The notes beneath the pieces were generated by a model. That model was not told the origin of the DNA. It saw only the letters and a list, made by a program, of their open reading frames with translations, and searched no databases. A stretch of DNA of 64,000 bases, taken from XN24 sp964462675. GTDB taxonomy: Bacteria; Pseudomonadota; Gammaproteobacteria; Steroidobacterales; XN24. This document shows positions 1 through 8,277 of this stretch, piece by piece (the first letter of the stretch is position 1; each line of letters begins with the position of its first letter). Where the stretch lies: positions 5,867 through 69,866 of the forward strand of contig CAYWYS010000013.1 in the NCBI GenBank assembly GCA_964462675.1. Reading direction: 5' to 3'. Made by a program: the position numbers and the translations under genes.

Positions 1-1
1 C

Positions 2-367
2 GGGCGGCACCTGAACGTGCTGGCGCGCGGCGAGGCGCGCGCCGAGACGCTCGGCGTCGCCGTGCGGCCGCTCAGGATCGGCATCTATGTCGCCGGTTCG
101 CTGTTGACCGCGATCTCGGTGGCGACCGCCGGCAGCATCGGCTTCGTCGGCCTGGTCGTGCCGCACCTCGTGCGCCGCATCGTCGGCCCCGACCATCGGC
201 TGCTGGTGCCGGCCGCCGTGCTCGGCGGCGGCACGCTGCTGGTGCTGGCCGACACCGCGGCGCGCACCATCGCCGCGCCGCGCCAGTTACCGGTCGGCGC
301 ACTGACCGCCGCGATCGGCGTGCCCTTGTTTCTAGTGCTGATGCGGAGACAGCGGAGCGTGATGTAA
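2..367 (+). CDS. btuC: FecCD/BtuC-family ABC transporter permease, C-terminal part
   Basis: Only the last 121 or so codons are inside the window; the gene begins upstream. The visible part has the FecCD-family signature GFVGLVVPHLVRR followed by two hydrophobic segments and a short basic C-terminus. It would be the inner-membrane permease of a cobalamin or siderophore importer. Cobalamin is favoured because a BtuD-like ATPase, a cobalamin riboswitch with btuB, an adenosyltransferase and btuF all lie within 10 kb. The matching ATPase starts 3.7 kb downstream, beyond three genes on the opposite strand, which is unusual for this transporter type. A haem or iron substrate cannot be excluded from this fragment. 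Confidence 0.8.
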   Translation, partial: GRHLNVLARGEARAETLGVAVRPLRIGIYVAGSLLTAISVATAGSIGFVGLVVPHLVRRIVGPDHRLLVPAAVLGGGTLLVLADTAARTIAAPRQLPVGALTAAIGVPLFLVLMRRQRSVM

Positions 368-373
368 GAGAAT

Positions 374-402
374 GGGGACACTGCTTTTCAAGCAGTGTCC
401 CC
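374..402. terminator. Perfect 13-bp inverted repeat, probable bidirectional terminator
   Basis: Arms GGGGACACTGCTT and its exact complement enclose a 3-base loop. The element sits between the convergent permease and ABC ATPase genes. It overlaps the last codons and the TGA stop (388-390) of the ATPase, so the palindrome encodes that protein's C-terminal residues. A T-tract is lacking, so it may instead be a mobile palindromic repeat related to the GGGGTCAGAT family elsewhere in the window. Confidence 0.5.
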
Positions 403-1437
403 ATGCTTGAATACCACCACGTGATCCGCCTCGAGCCGTATGCCGATGCGTTCGCCGATCCGGTGGTTGTGGTGGCTCGGCACCAGCGCCAGCACGCGCC
501 GGCCGCTCGGCAGCCCGAGCGTGTACAGGATCGCGGCACCCCGGAAGGCCTTGCGCAGCACGGTGGCCGTCTGCGGGCTGTCGTCTTCGTGGACGATGTC
601 GTCAGGCCTGAGGAGGACATCCAGCACGGTCGACTCGCCGTGCTCGAGCGGCTCGGTCGGCGCCAGCCGACCGAGTTCGATCTGCACTGTGCCGTCCGCG
701 TTGGCCTCGCCGGGCACGAAGCAACCCTCGCCGACGAACTCCGCGACGAAACGGCTCGCCGGACGGTGGTAGAGGTTGTAGGCGGAATCCCACTGCTCGA
801 GCCGGCCCTGGTGCATGACGCCGATCTCGTCGGCCACCGCGAAAGCCTCGCCCTGGTCGTGGGTCACGAGCAGCGCCGTGATGCCCTGCTGCTTGAGAAT
901 GTCGCGAACCTCCGAGCCGAGGCGCACGCGCAGTCCGGTGTCGAGGCTGGAGAACGGCTCATCCATCAGCAGCAGGCCCGGCCGCGGCGCGAGGGCGCGC
1001 GCCAGCGCGACGCGCTGCTGCTGGCCGCCCGAGAGCTCGTCGGGGAACAGCCGGTCGCGACCGCCGAGCCCGACGACCTCGAGCACCTCGGCAACGCGCC
1101 GCGCCTTCTCGGCGCCGCTCAGCCCCTTGAGGCCGAAGCCCACGTTCGCGCCGACATCGAGGTGGGGGAACAGCGCATACTGCTGGAACACCATGCCGAG
1201 GCCGCGTTTCTCGGGCGGCACGACGAAGCCGGGGCTGCTGAGGACTTCGCCGTTGACGAGGATCCGGCCCGCCCGCACGCTCTCGAAACCGGCGATGCAG
1301 CGCAGCGCCGTCGTCTTGCCGCAGCCGCTCGGCCCGAGCAGGCAGCCGATCGCCCCGGCCGGGACGCGGAACGACAGGTCCGACAGGACCTGGTTCTCGC
1401 CATAGGCCTGCTCGATGCCTTCGACCGTCAGCCACAT
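388..1437 (-). CDS. ABC transporter ATP-binding protein, FbpC/PotA-like
   Basis: About 349 residues from the ATG at 1437. An in-frame start further upstream would run into the preceding gene, so the internal methionine before WLTVEGIEQ is preferred. It shows Walker A (GPSGCGKTT), a Q-loop (FQQYALFPH), the signature LSGGQQQRVALARAL and Walker B (LLLMDEPFSSLD), then a TOBE-like C-terminal region from about residue 235. This is the layout of ATPases for ferric-iron, polyamine or sulfate importers; the YALFPHLDV sequence fits the FbpC group best. No cognate permease or binding protein is adjacent, so it may serve a transporter encoded elsewhere. It lies just downstream of a diguanylate cyclase on the same strand. 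Confidence 0.82.
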   Translation of the reverse strand: MWLTVEGIEQAYGENQVLSDLSFRVPAGAIGCLLGPSGCGKTTALRCIAGFESVRAGRILVNGEVLSSPGFVVPPEKRGLGMVFQQYALFPHLDVGANVGFGLKGLSGAEKARRVAEVLEVVGLGGRDRLFPDELSGGQQQRVALARALAPRPGLLLMDEPFSSLDTGLRVRLGSEVRDILKQQGITALLVTHDQGEAFAVADEIGVMHQGRLEQWDSAYNLYHRPASRFVAEFVGEGCFVPGEANADGTVQIELGRLAPTEPLEHGESTVLDVLLRPDDIVHEDDSPQTATVLRKAFRGAAILYTLGLPSGRRVLALVPSHHNHRIGERIGIRLEADHVVVFKHGDTA

Positions 1438-1447
1438 GCCGGGGACC

Positions 1448-2539
1448 TCAGGCCGCCGCGCCGCGAACGCGGTTGCGGCCCTCGGACTTCGCACAGTACA
1501 GCTGCATGTCGGCCTCGGCGATCAGCTGGTCGCCACGCAGCTTGAGCTCCTCGTCGCGGGTCCCGGGCCGCGCGCAGCTGACCCCGGCCGAGATCGTCAG
1601 CTGCACGGCGTTGCCGCCCGGCAGCACGAACTCGCTGATTTCGATCGCCTCGCGGATCCGTTCCGCGACCACCGCGGCCTCGGCGAGCCCGGCGCCCGGC
1701 AACAGCACGGCGAACTCCTCGCCGCCATAGCGGATCGGGATGTCGCTCTCGCGGCACTCCTCGCGGATCACGTGGGCGATCTGCGCGAGCACCTTGTCGC
1801 CAGCCTGGTGCCCCAAGTGGTCGTTGATCGGCTTGAAGTGGTCCACGTCGAGCATCACGCAGGCCAGCGGGCGCGCATCGCGCCGCGCGCGCGCCAGCTC
1901 GTCCACCAGCCGGTGCTGCAGGTAACGCCGGTTGTACAAGCCGGTCAGCACGTCCGTGATGCCGCTGCGCACGAGGCGGCTGCGGTTGATGGCATTTTCC
2001 AGGCACACTGCGCCGATGTCCGCCAGGTGCCGCAGGAAATCGACCGCGTGGCTGCGCATGAAGCGCGCCGGGTCGCGGCTGCCGAAGTTCAGGCAGCCGA
2101 TCAGCTCGCCGCCGCGGCGCAACGGCAACAGCGCGCAGCTGCCGAGCTCGCCCCGCCCCGGAAAGACCAGCGAGTGGTCAGCCGCAGAGAACGGCCCGAG
2201 CCACGGCTGCCAGAGGTTGTTGTACTGCGGCGCCAGGCCTTCCAGGCCCTCGACGAACATAAGCCCGCGCGACGGCGTCGCGTGCGGATCCTCGGCCTGG
2301 AGTAACTGGCGGACCTCGTGGCGCAGGTCGCGGATCACCAGCGTCACGGCGTCCAACTCGTAGGCCTTGCCGAGCCCGACAACCATCGCCTCGAACAACT
2401 CGCACAGCGACGCGGCCTGCAGCAGGCTCATGTATCGCTCGTGCGAGCGCCGGAAAATTTCCTCGTTGCGCCGCGCCTCGTCGGTCATCTCGACGAGGTT
2501 CTCCTTGAGGCGCTCGATCTCGGCCTGTTGCTCGTCCAT
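1448..2539 (-). CDS. Diguanylate cyclase with N-terminal coiled coil and GAF/DUF484-like sensor
   Basis: A 363-residue cytoplasmic protein. Residues 1-40 form a charged coiled coil, residues 45-190 resemble a GAF/DUF484-type sensory domain, and residues 195-355 are a GGDEF domain. The active site reads RYGGEEF, and an RESD motif five residues upstream matches the allosteric I-site RxxD, so product feedback is expected. It should make cyclic di-GMP from two GTP. The start ATG lies just 14 bases beyond the stop of the aldehyde dehydrogenase gene on the same strand, suggesting co-transcription. There is no signal peptide or membrane segment. Confidence 0.88.
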   Translation of the reverse strand: MDEQQAEIERLKENLVEMTDEARRNEEIFRRSHERYMSLLQAASLCELFEAMVVGLGKAYELDAVTLVIRDLRHEVRQLLQAEDPHATPSRGLMFVEGLEGLAPQYNNLWQPWLGPFSAADHSLVFPGRGELGSCALLPLRRGGELIGCLNFGSRDPARFMRSHAVDFLRHLADIGAVCLENAINRSRLVRSGITDVLTGLYNRRYLQHRLVDELARARRDARPLACVMLDVDHFKPINDHLGHQAGDKVLAQIAHVIREECRESDIPIRYGGEEFAVLLPGAGLAEAAVVAERIREAIEISEFVLPGGNAVQLTISAGVSCARPGTRDEELKLRGDQLIAEADMQLYCAKSEGRNRVRGAAA

Positions 2540-2553
2540 GACCCGCCCGGTCG

Positions 2554-3993
2554 TCAGCGCAGGTAGAGCCAGTACAGCAGCCGTTGCAGCCAGCCGCCGT
2601 GCGGCGCGTACAACACCTTGCCAGTGTTCAGGCGCGGCCGCTGGAACACCGCCTTCTGGTGCGAGAAGGTCAGGAAGCCCTCGTAGCCGTGGTAATGGCC
2701 CATGCCCGACTCGCCGACGCCGCCGAACGGCAGGTCCTCGGCGATGAAGTGGCTGACGGCGTCGTTGATGCAGACCCCGCCCGCGTGCGTCTCCTCGAGC
2801 ACGCGCTTGCGCCGCTCGGCATTGAAGTCGAACAGGTTCAGCGCCAGCGGCCGCGGCCGCGCGTTGATGAAATCGATCGCCTCCTGCAGGTGGTTGTAAG
2901 TGACGATCGGCAGGATCGGCCCGAACATCTCTTCCTGCATGACGCGCATCTGCGGCGTCACGTTCTTGACCAGGTACAGCGGCAGCTTGCGGCTGCCGGG
3001 TTCCGGCGACAGCCCACCGGGATTCAGTTCGACGATCTCGGCGCCCTTCGCGCGCGCATCCTCGAGATAGCCCTTGATGCGCCGGAAATGACGCTCGTTG
3101 ACCACCGCGCTGTAATCACTGTTGCGCACCAGGCCGGGGTACATCCGCCCCAGCACCGTGCCGAAGGCGTCGACGAACTCGTCGACCCGCCCGGCGGGGC
3201 ACAGCACATAGTCCGGCGCGACACAGGTCTGGCCGGCGTTCAGCGCCTTGCCGAAGCAGATCCGCTCGGCCGCCAGGTCCATCGGCACGTCCTCGGCCAG
3301 CAGCGTCGGCGACTTGCCGCCGAGCTCCAGCGTGACCGGCGTCAGGTTGGCCGAGGCCTCGCGCATGACCATCCGGCCGATCGCGGAGCCGCCGGTGAAC
3401 AGCAGGTGGTTGAACGGCAGGCGCGTGAACTCCCGCGCCGTCTCGAGCTCGCCGAGCACCACCGCGACCTGCCGCTCCTCGAAGGCCTCGGAGAGCACGT
3501 GGCGCATCAACTCCGCCGCGCGCGGCGTCGTCTCGGACATCTTGATCATGACGCGGTTGCCGGCCGCGAGCGCAAACACCAGCGGTCCGGCCGACATCGC
3601 GATCGGGTAATTCCACGGCACGATGATGCCGACCACGCCGAGCGGCTGGTAATAGACCATTGCCTTGGTGGTTGCCATCAGCAGGCTGGTGCTGCGTCGC
3701 TGCGGCCGCATCCAGCGCCTCAGGCGCCGCAGGCAGTAGTTGATGTGGTGGACGACGGTGAGGATTTCCGCCATCGTCTCCGGGCCGGCGCGGCCGTTGA
3801 AGTCCGCCGAGATGGCGGCGACGAAGCGCTCGCGGTTGGCGATCAGGGCGGACTTGAGGCGCTTCAGGTCGGCGCGCCGGGCGGCATAATCCGGCATCGG
3901 CGCCGCCATGAAGGCGGTCTGCTGGGTGTCGAACAGCCGGCGCATCCGGGCGACCTGCTGCTGTTCGGCGATATCGACAGGCTCTGCGGCCAT
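2554..3993 (-). CDS. NAD(P)-dependent aldehyde dehydrogenase, coniferyl-aldehyde type
   Basis: 479 residues from the ATG at 3993, chosen because GGAGG lies about 9 bases upstream; a longer reading frame exists but lacks this signal. It has the aldehyde dehydrogenase fold with VPWNYP near residue 130, the oxyanion/glutamate motif LELGGKSP and the catalytic cysteine in GQTCVAPDYVL. The short length, the absence of an N-terminal extension and the basic, aromatic C-terminal tail fit the coniferyl-aldehyde dehydrogenase/fatty aldehyde dehydrogenase subgroup, which oxidises aromatic or long-chain aldehydes. The substrate is not determined by sequence alone. The C-terminal LLYWLYLR could be a membrane-anchoring segment. 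Confidence 0.88.
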   Translation of the reverse strand: MAAEPVDIAEQQQVARMRRLFDTQQTAFMAAPMPDYAARRADLKRLKSALIANRERFVAAISADFNGRAGPETMAEILTVVHHINYCLRRLRRWMRPQRRSTSLLMATTKAMVYYQPLGVVGIIVPWNYPIAMSAGPLVFALAAGNRVMIKMSETTPRAAELMRHVLSEAFEERQVAVVLGELETAREFTRLPFNHLLFTGGSAIGRMVMREASANLTPVTLELGGKSPTLLAEDVPMDLAAERICFGKALNAGQTCVAPDYVLCPAGRVDEFVDAFGTVLGRMYPGLVRNSDYSAVVNERHFRRIKGYLEDARAKGAEIVELNPGGLSPEPGSRKLPLYLVKNVTPQMRVMQEEMFGPILPIVTYNHLQEAIDFINARPRPLALNLFDFNAERRKRVLEETHAGGVCINDAVSHFIAEDLPFGGVGESGMGHYHGYEGFLTFSHQKAVFQRPRLNTGKVLYAPHGGWLQRLLYWLYLR

Positions 3994-4106
3994 GGGGCGG
4001 TGCCTCCGTACGAATCCGATGTTCAAATGTAACCTGTTGCAGTGCATCCATGCCATTCCGCGCGTCGCAATCCAGGCGCCCTGATCTTCCCGGGGGACCG
4101 AATCCG

Positions 4107-4886
4107 ATGACGGCTCCGTCTGCTGCCCTGCTGGAGACCCGCGGCCTGAGCGTGGTCGCCGGCCGGCGTCGCCTCGTCGAGGGCCTCGACCTCGCGCTGC
4201 AGCCGGGCGAGGCGCTCGCCGTGCTCGGCCCGAACGGCGTTGGCAAGACGCTGACGCTGCAGACCCTCGCCGGGCTGCGCAAACCGGCGGCGGGCGAAGT
4301 CCTGGTCGGCGGTCGACCCATCGGCAGCTGGCCGCGACGGGCGCTGGCGCGTCAGCTCGGCCTGCTGCCGCAGGGGACCGAAGATCCGTTTCCGGCCACC
4401 GTCATGGACGAGGCACTGATCGGCCGTCACCCGCACCTCGGGTTCTGGCAGTGGGAAAGCCCGGACGACCTCACGATCGCGCGCCAGGCGTTGGCCGATG
4501 TCGATCTCGCCGGGCTCGAGGCGCGCCCGCTCGACACGCTGTCCGGCGGCGAGCGGCGCCGCCTCGCGATCGGCACGCTGCTGGTGCAGGACCCTGCCGT
4601 CTGGCTGGTCGACGAGCCGACCAATCACCTCGACCCGCAGCACCGCCTCGCCGTCATGCAATTGCTGTCGGCCCGCGCGCGCGCCGGCCGCGCCGTGGTC
4701 GTCACGCTGCACGACGTCAACCTGGCGGCCGGCTGGTGCGAACGCTGCCTGCTGCTGTTCGGCGACGGCCACTGGGAGCTCGGCCCGGCGGCGACAGTGC
4801 TGACCGAGGCGGCTGTCTCGCGGCTGTACCGCATGCCGGTCCGGCGCGTCGAATTCGAAGGCCGCGGGCTGTTTCTGCCCATGTAG
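4107..4886 (+). CDS. btuD: ABC transporter ATP-binding protein, cobalamin/siderophore type
   Basis: 259 residues from the ATG at 4107, with GGGGGAC upstream. Motifs are Walker A (GPNGVGKT), a Q-loop (LLPQGTEDPFPATV), the signature LSGGERRRLAIG, Walker B (VWLVDEPTNHLD) and the H-loop (VTLHDVNLA). These are typical of FecE/BtuD ATPases energising FecCD permeases. It is the likely partner of the permease ending at 367, although three reverse-strand genes now lie between them. Upstream in the window it is divergent from the aldehyde dehydrogenase; downstream are two strong hairpins. The B12 assignment rests on context. Confidence 0.8.
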   Translation: MTAPSAALLETRGLSVVAGRRRLVEGLDLALQPGEALAVLGPNGVGKTLTLQTLAGLRKPAAGEVLVGGRPIGSWPRRALARQLGLLPQGTEDPFPATVMDEALIGRHPHLGFWQWESPDDLTIARQALADVDLAGLEARPLDTLSGGERRRLAIGTLLVQDPAVWLVDEPTNHLDPQHRLAVMQLLSARARAGRAVVVTLHDVNLAAGWCERCLLLFGDGHWELGPAATVLTEAAVSRLYRMPVRRVEFEGRGLFLPM

Positions 4887-4917
4887 CCGCGGTTAGCCAA
4901 GGTTGGACGGGGCGGCC

Positions 4918-4995
4918 GCGGGGGCGCGGCGTGATGGGCCCGCCTCACTTAGAAATCTTTATGCGCTCGGCGGGCCCATCACACCCCGCCCCCGC
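4918..4995. repeat. Long imperfect inverted repeat downstream of btuD
   Basis: Two arms of about 27 bases (4918-4943 and 4969-4995) are complementary except for about two positions and enclose an AT-richer 25-base loop. The hairpin begins 32 bases after the btuD stop. It could act as a terminator or mRNA stabiliser, although there is no T-tract. It is the first of two large hairpins in a 357-base non-coding stretch (4887-5243). Confidence 0.6.
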
Positions 4996-5117
4996 TACCC
5001 CTCCGTCAGCTGAAGCACTGCATGGGCCGATCCGCGTGGTCTGGCGCCGGCAGGACCTGAAGCCGCCGAACCCAACGCAAAACCACCCGGCAGCGCGCCG
5101 AGCTGCGATGGCGCAGC

Positions 5118-5228
5118 GGGACCGGGACGTCACAGGCTCTCTGAGCGAAGTTATTTTGAGCGAAGAGAGCCTGTGACGGCGCGGTCCCGCGGTCCGGCAG
5201 CCCCCTGTGACGGCGCGGTCCCGCGGTC
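5118..5228. repeat. Large inverted repeat plus 23-bp direct repeat
   Basis: Arms at 5118-5142 and 5164-5188 pair almost completely (GGGACC, then CGTCACAGGCTCTCT, against the complement) around a loop that repeats GAGCGAAG. The right arm is followed by a second copy of TGTGACGGCGCGGTCCCGCG at 5206, so the 23-base segment 5172-5194 occurs twice in direct orientation. This looks like a dispersed palindromic repeat with partial tandem duplication, not a simple terminator. I see no gene in 4887-5243. Confidence 0.6.
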
Positions 5229-5243
5229 GAGCGACGCAAGCCG

Positions 5244-6017
5244 TCACGCCGGAACGCCCATGAGCGCGGCGACCGCCGCGTAGATCGCCGGGTTGCCGGC
5301 CAGCACGCTGGTCGTCGCGAGGCTCAGCGGACGGCCGTCCAGGTCGGTGAACTTCCCGCCTGCTTCTTCGACGATCAACGATAATGCCGCAACATCGAGG
5401 ATGTTCACGTCAGATTCGACGACGGCATCGATGCGACCGGCCGCCAGCAGGTGATAGTGGTAGAAGTCGCCGTAGCCGCGGATGCGTGCGACCTCGCGAA
5501 CCACCCGGCCCCAGTTCGCCCAGCGCGGGCCTGACGCGAGCGTGCGCAGGTTGCCCGCGGACACGGCGGCCTCCCCGAGCGAGTCGAGCTTGCTGACCCG
5601 GCAGCGGTGGCCGTCGAGGTATGCGCCCTGGCCGCGCTGCGCCCAGGCGATCTCCTCGAAGGCCGGCGCGCTGGACACGCCGACGATGATTTGCCCGTGG
5701 TGCATCAGCGCGATCTGGGTGGAGAAGAACGGGTAGCCGCGCACGAAACTGCGCGTGCCGTCGATCGGGTCGACCAGCCACAGGTACTCGCTGTCGAGTC
5801 CGCGACTGCCGGTTTCCTCGCCGTAGAAGCCGTGGTCCGGGAAGGCCATGCCGATGACCCGCCGGATCACTTCCTCGGACTCGATGTCGGCGCGGGTCAC
5901 CGGGGTCGCATCGGGCTTCAGGCTGACCTCCACGCCGTCACGGTAGTAATGCCGGATGACCTCGGCGGCGGCATTTGCCGCCTCGAGGGCCACGGTCAGG
6001 TGACGCGAGCGCTCCAT
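5244..6017 (-). CDS. hisN: Inositol-monophosphatase-family phosphatase, histidinol-phosphatase type
   Basis: 257 residues from the ATG at 6017; an in-frame GTG at 6035 is an alternative. The Mg-dependent phosphatase motifs are GEETG, WLVDPIDGTRSF and, near the C-terminus, SDVNILDVAAL with the second metal/phosphate site. The set DPIDGT plus the overall length places it with inositol-1-phosphatases and HisN-type histidinol phosphatases; NLRTLASGP and YHYHLLAAGRIDAVVE are typical of the HisN branch. It would hydrolyse histidinol phosphate or a related sugar phosphate in the cytoplasm. It is divergent from the cobalamin riboswitch/btuB unit. The choice between histidinol phosphate and inositol phosphate is not certain. 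Confidence 0.8.
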   Translation of the reverse strand: MERSRHLTVALEAANAAAEVIRHYYRDGVEVSLKPDATPVTRADIESEEVIRRVIGMAFPDHGFYGEETGSRGLDSEYLWLVDPIDGTRSFVRGYPFFSTQIALMHHGQIIVGVSSAPAFEEIAWAQRGQGAYLDGHRCRVSKLDSLGEAAVSAGNLRTLASGPRWANWGRVVREVARIRGYGDFYHYHLLAAGRIDAVVESDVNILDVAALSLIVEEAGGKFTDLDGRPLSLATTSVLAGNPAIYAAVAALMGVPA

Positions 6018-6028
6018 GGTGCTGCAAT

Positions 6029-6057
6029 TTGACACTCCCGCGAGCCGGCGGCAACAT
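6029..6057 (+). promoter_or_regulatory. Candidate sigma70 promoter for the riboswitch-btuB transcript
   Basis: TTGACA at 6029-6034 is followed after exactly 17 bases by CAACAT at 6052-6057. The -35 matches the consensus fully and the -10 only partly. It overlaps the start region of the divergent phosphatase gene and lies about 50 bases before the conserved riboswitch core. Confidence 0.4.
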
Positions 6058-6104
6058 GCAGCCCGTCAGGTGAGCCCGCCGCGCGAGCGTCGGGCTGGGG
6101 GGTC

Positions 6105-6300
6105 CGCAAGGGTCTCCCCGGGAAGCCGGTGACTCGACGGGTCGACCCCGCGACAGTCCGGCGCTGCCCCCGCAACGGTAAGCGAGTCAAGCGTCATCCC
6201 CCGTCCGCCCGGACGGGAGCCACTGCGCCACAGGGCGCGGGAAGGCGATGCCGCCGGGAGTTGATCCCGCTCGCCAGCCCGGAGACCGGCCTGGCAAGTT
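6105..6300 (+). ncRNA. Cobalamin (B12) riboswitch
   Basis: The conserved elements appear in order: GGGAAGCCGGTG at about 6119, CAGTCCGGCGCTGCCCCCGC then AACGGTA up to 6180, GAGCCACTGCGCC at 6217, CGGGAAGGCG at 6238 and the B12 box with GCCAG and GGAGACCGGCCTGG at 6273-6295. This is the adenosylcobalamin aptamer core, and it precedes btuB. Downstream, an 8-bp hairpin (6379-6400) ends directly against the GGGGGAC ribosome binding site at 6401. Control by sequestering translation initiation is therefore plausible; no T-tract terminator is visible. Confidence 0.93.
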
Positions 6301-6412
6301 TCCGGGTGCTCGGCGGGAGCACGCACCGGCCGCGTGGCCGTTCTCCCCCCGACATCCCGGCGTGTGCCGTGACATCTGGCGCGTGCGGGAGTGCACGCGC
6401 GGGGGACCGCAA

Positions 6413-8260
6413 GTGAAATCATTCCTGACCAGGCCGGCGGCTGCGGCAGCGGCCGTGTTGTTCATTCAAGCCGCCCTGCCCCCGCCAGCCTGGGGCGACA
6501 CCACGCGGCTCGATGACGTCGTCGTCACGGCGACCCGCCGCGCGATCAGCCCCGAGCAGGCGCTGCCACCGGTGACGATCATCGATCGCGCAGCGATCGA
6601 GCAGCTCAATGCGCTCGACGTCGCGGACCTGCTGCGTTTCCACAGCGGCATCGAGATCGCCCGCAACGGCGGCCCCGGCCAGGTGACCTCCGCGTTCATC
6701 CGCGGCGCCAACGGCAACCACACGCTGGTGCTGATCGACGGCGTCAAGGTCAACCCGGGCACGGCCGGCGGCGCAGCGTTGCAGAACATTCCGCCGGAGC
6801 TCGTCGAGCGCATCGAGATCGTCAAGGGCCCGCGTTCCTCGCTTTACGGCTCGGAGGCGATTGGCGGCGTCATCAACATCATCACGCGCCGCGGCGCGCC
6901 CGGTCGCGAATTCGGCGCCAGCGCGCAGGCCGGCAGCTACGGCGCGCGCGCCGGCGCGGCGAACCTCTCGTGGCAGGACGAGCGCTTCGGCGCCGGCATT
7001 TCCGCGGCGACGCAACGCAGCGACGGCTTCCCGACCTTCCGCGACAGCGACGAGGATGCCGGCTTCGACAACGATGCCTTCAACGGCTGGCTGCGCGCCG
7101 CGCTCGGCGCTTTCGACCTCGAGCTGAGCCACATGCAGGCCACCGGCAACGCGGAATACGCGGATTTCTTCCGCGCGCCGCAGGACCAGGATTTCACCAA
7201 CCGCCTGAGCCGCGCGCAGCTCGGCTTCACCGGCGGGCGCTGGCGCTCGGCGCTGACCGTGTCGCGCTTCGTCGACCGCATCCGACAGGGCGAGCTGGCC
7301 TTCGATCCGGACGACTTCGTCGAGACCGAGCGCGACCTGCTCGACTGGCAGAACGACCTCGACTTCGTGCCGGGGCTGGAGCTGACCGCGGGTGTCTCGC
7401 TGGTGCGCGAGGCGACTTCCGGCCAGAGCTTCGGCACCGTGCTCGAGTCGGTGGCCGGGCGAGGCGAGGCCGAGCGCGACGAGGACGCCGTCTATGCGCA
7501 GGCGGGCTTCGAGCTCGGCCGGCACCGCTTCGTCGCGGCGGGCCGGCACACCGACCACGACGTGTTCGGCGGCCAGGACACCTGGAACCTCGAGTGGGGC
7601 GCGCCGCTCGGCACGGACTGGTCGCTGGCCGCCGGACTCGGGCGGGGCTTTCGCGCGCCGAGCACCACCGACCTGTACGCCTTCGGCGGCAATCCGGAGC
7701 TCGCGCCGGAAATCTCGCGCAGCATCGACGTCGGCCTCCGCTATCGCCCGAATGCCGACCACGAGCTGATCCTCGAGCTGTTCCGCACCGAGATCGACGA
7801 CCTGATCGAGTATTTCGACTCCGACGGCTTCGAGGGACCGCTGCCCGGGCGCAACGAGAACATCGGTGACGCGCGCATCAAGGGCGCGGAGCTGACCTGG
7901 CGGGCGCGCTACGGCGACTGGGGCTTGACCACGACGATGCTGACGCAGCGCCCGGAGGACCGCGCGACCGGCGAGCGGCTGTTCCGGCGCGCGGAGCAAA
8001 GCGCCACGGCGCTGATGACGCGCCGCGTCGGCGCGCACGAATTCGGGCTCCAGTTCCTGGCGAGCGGCGAACGCCGGGATGTCGGCGACGTCCGGCTCGC
8101 CGGTTACGTGCTGGCCAACCTGACGGCGAGCATCGCGCTCTCGGGGCGCTGGACACTGCGCGCCCGGCTCGACAACCTGCTCGACCAGGACTACGAACTG
8201 GTCGATGGCTACAACTCCGCGGGACGGGCCATTTACGCCGGCGTGTCCTACAGTCATTGA
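6413..8260 (+). CDS. btuB: TonB-dependent vitamin B12 receptor
   Basis: 615 residues from the GTG at 6413, which follows GGGGGAC by six bases; the open frame extends upstream only through the riboswitch. A signal peptide (KSFLTRPAAAAAAVLF, cleaved near AWG) precedes the TonB box DDVVVTATR. The plug domain covers about residues 40-150, with RGANGNHTLVLIDG and IEIVKGPRSSLYG. The rest is a beta-barrel ending in a terminal aromatic-rich strand. It imports cobalamin across the outer membrane. The riboswitch directly upstream strongly supports B12 as the ligand. The adenosyltransferase gene starts 17 bases downstream, so the two probably form one operon. Confidence 0.93.
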   Translation: MKSFLTRPAAAAAAVLFIQAALPPPAWGDTTRLDDVVVTATRRAISPEQALPPVTIIDRAAIEQLNALDVADLLRFHSGIEIARNGGPGQVTSAFIRGANGNHTLVLIDGVKVNPGTAGGAALQNIPPELVERIEIVKGPRSSLYGSEAIGGVINIITRRGAPGREFGASAQAGSYGARAGAANLSWQDERFGAGISAATQRSDGFPTFRDSDEDAGFDNDAFNGWLRAALGAFDLELSHMQATGNAEYADFFRAPQDQDFTNRLSRAQLGFTGGRWRSALTVSRFVDRIRQGELAFDPDDFVETERDLLDWQNDLDFVPGLELTAGVSLVREATSGQSFGTVLESVAGRGEAERDEDAVYAQAGFELGRHRFVAAGRHTDHDVFGGQDTWNLEWGAPLGTDWSLAAGLGRGFRAPSTTDLYAFGGNPELAPEISRSIDVGLRYRPNADHELILELFRTEIDDLIEYFDSDGFEGPLPGRNENIGDARIKGAELTWRARYGDWGLTTTMLTQRPEDRATGERLFRRAEQSATALMTRRVGAHEFGLQFLASGERRDVGDVRLAGYVLANLTASIALSGRWTLRARLDNLLDQDYELVDGYNSAGRAIYAGVSYSH

Positions 8261-8277
8261 GCACGACGAGGTAACGC

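Noticed and set aside
6419..8257. Long open frame opposite btuB
   Set aside because: High-GC codon bias produces long antisense frames. The product is Arg/Ala/Val-rich with no domain, while the plus strand encodes a clear TonB receptor.
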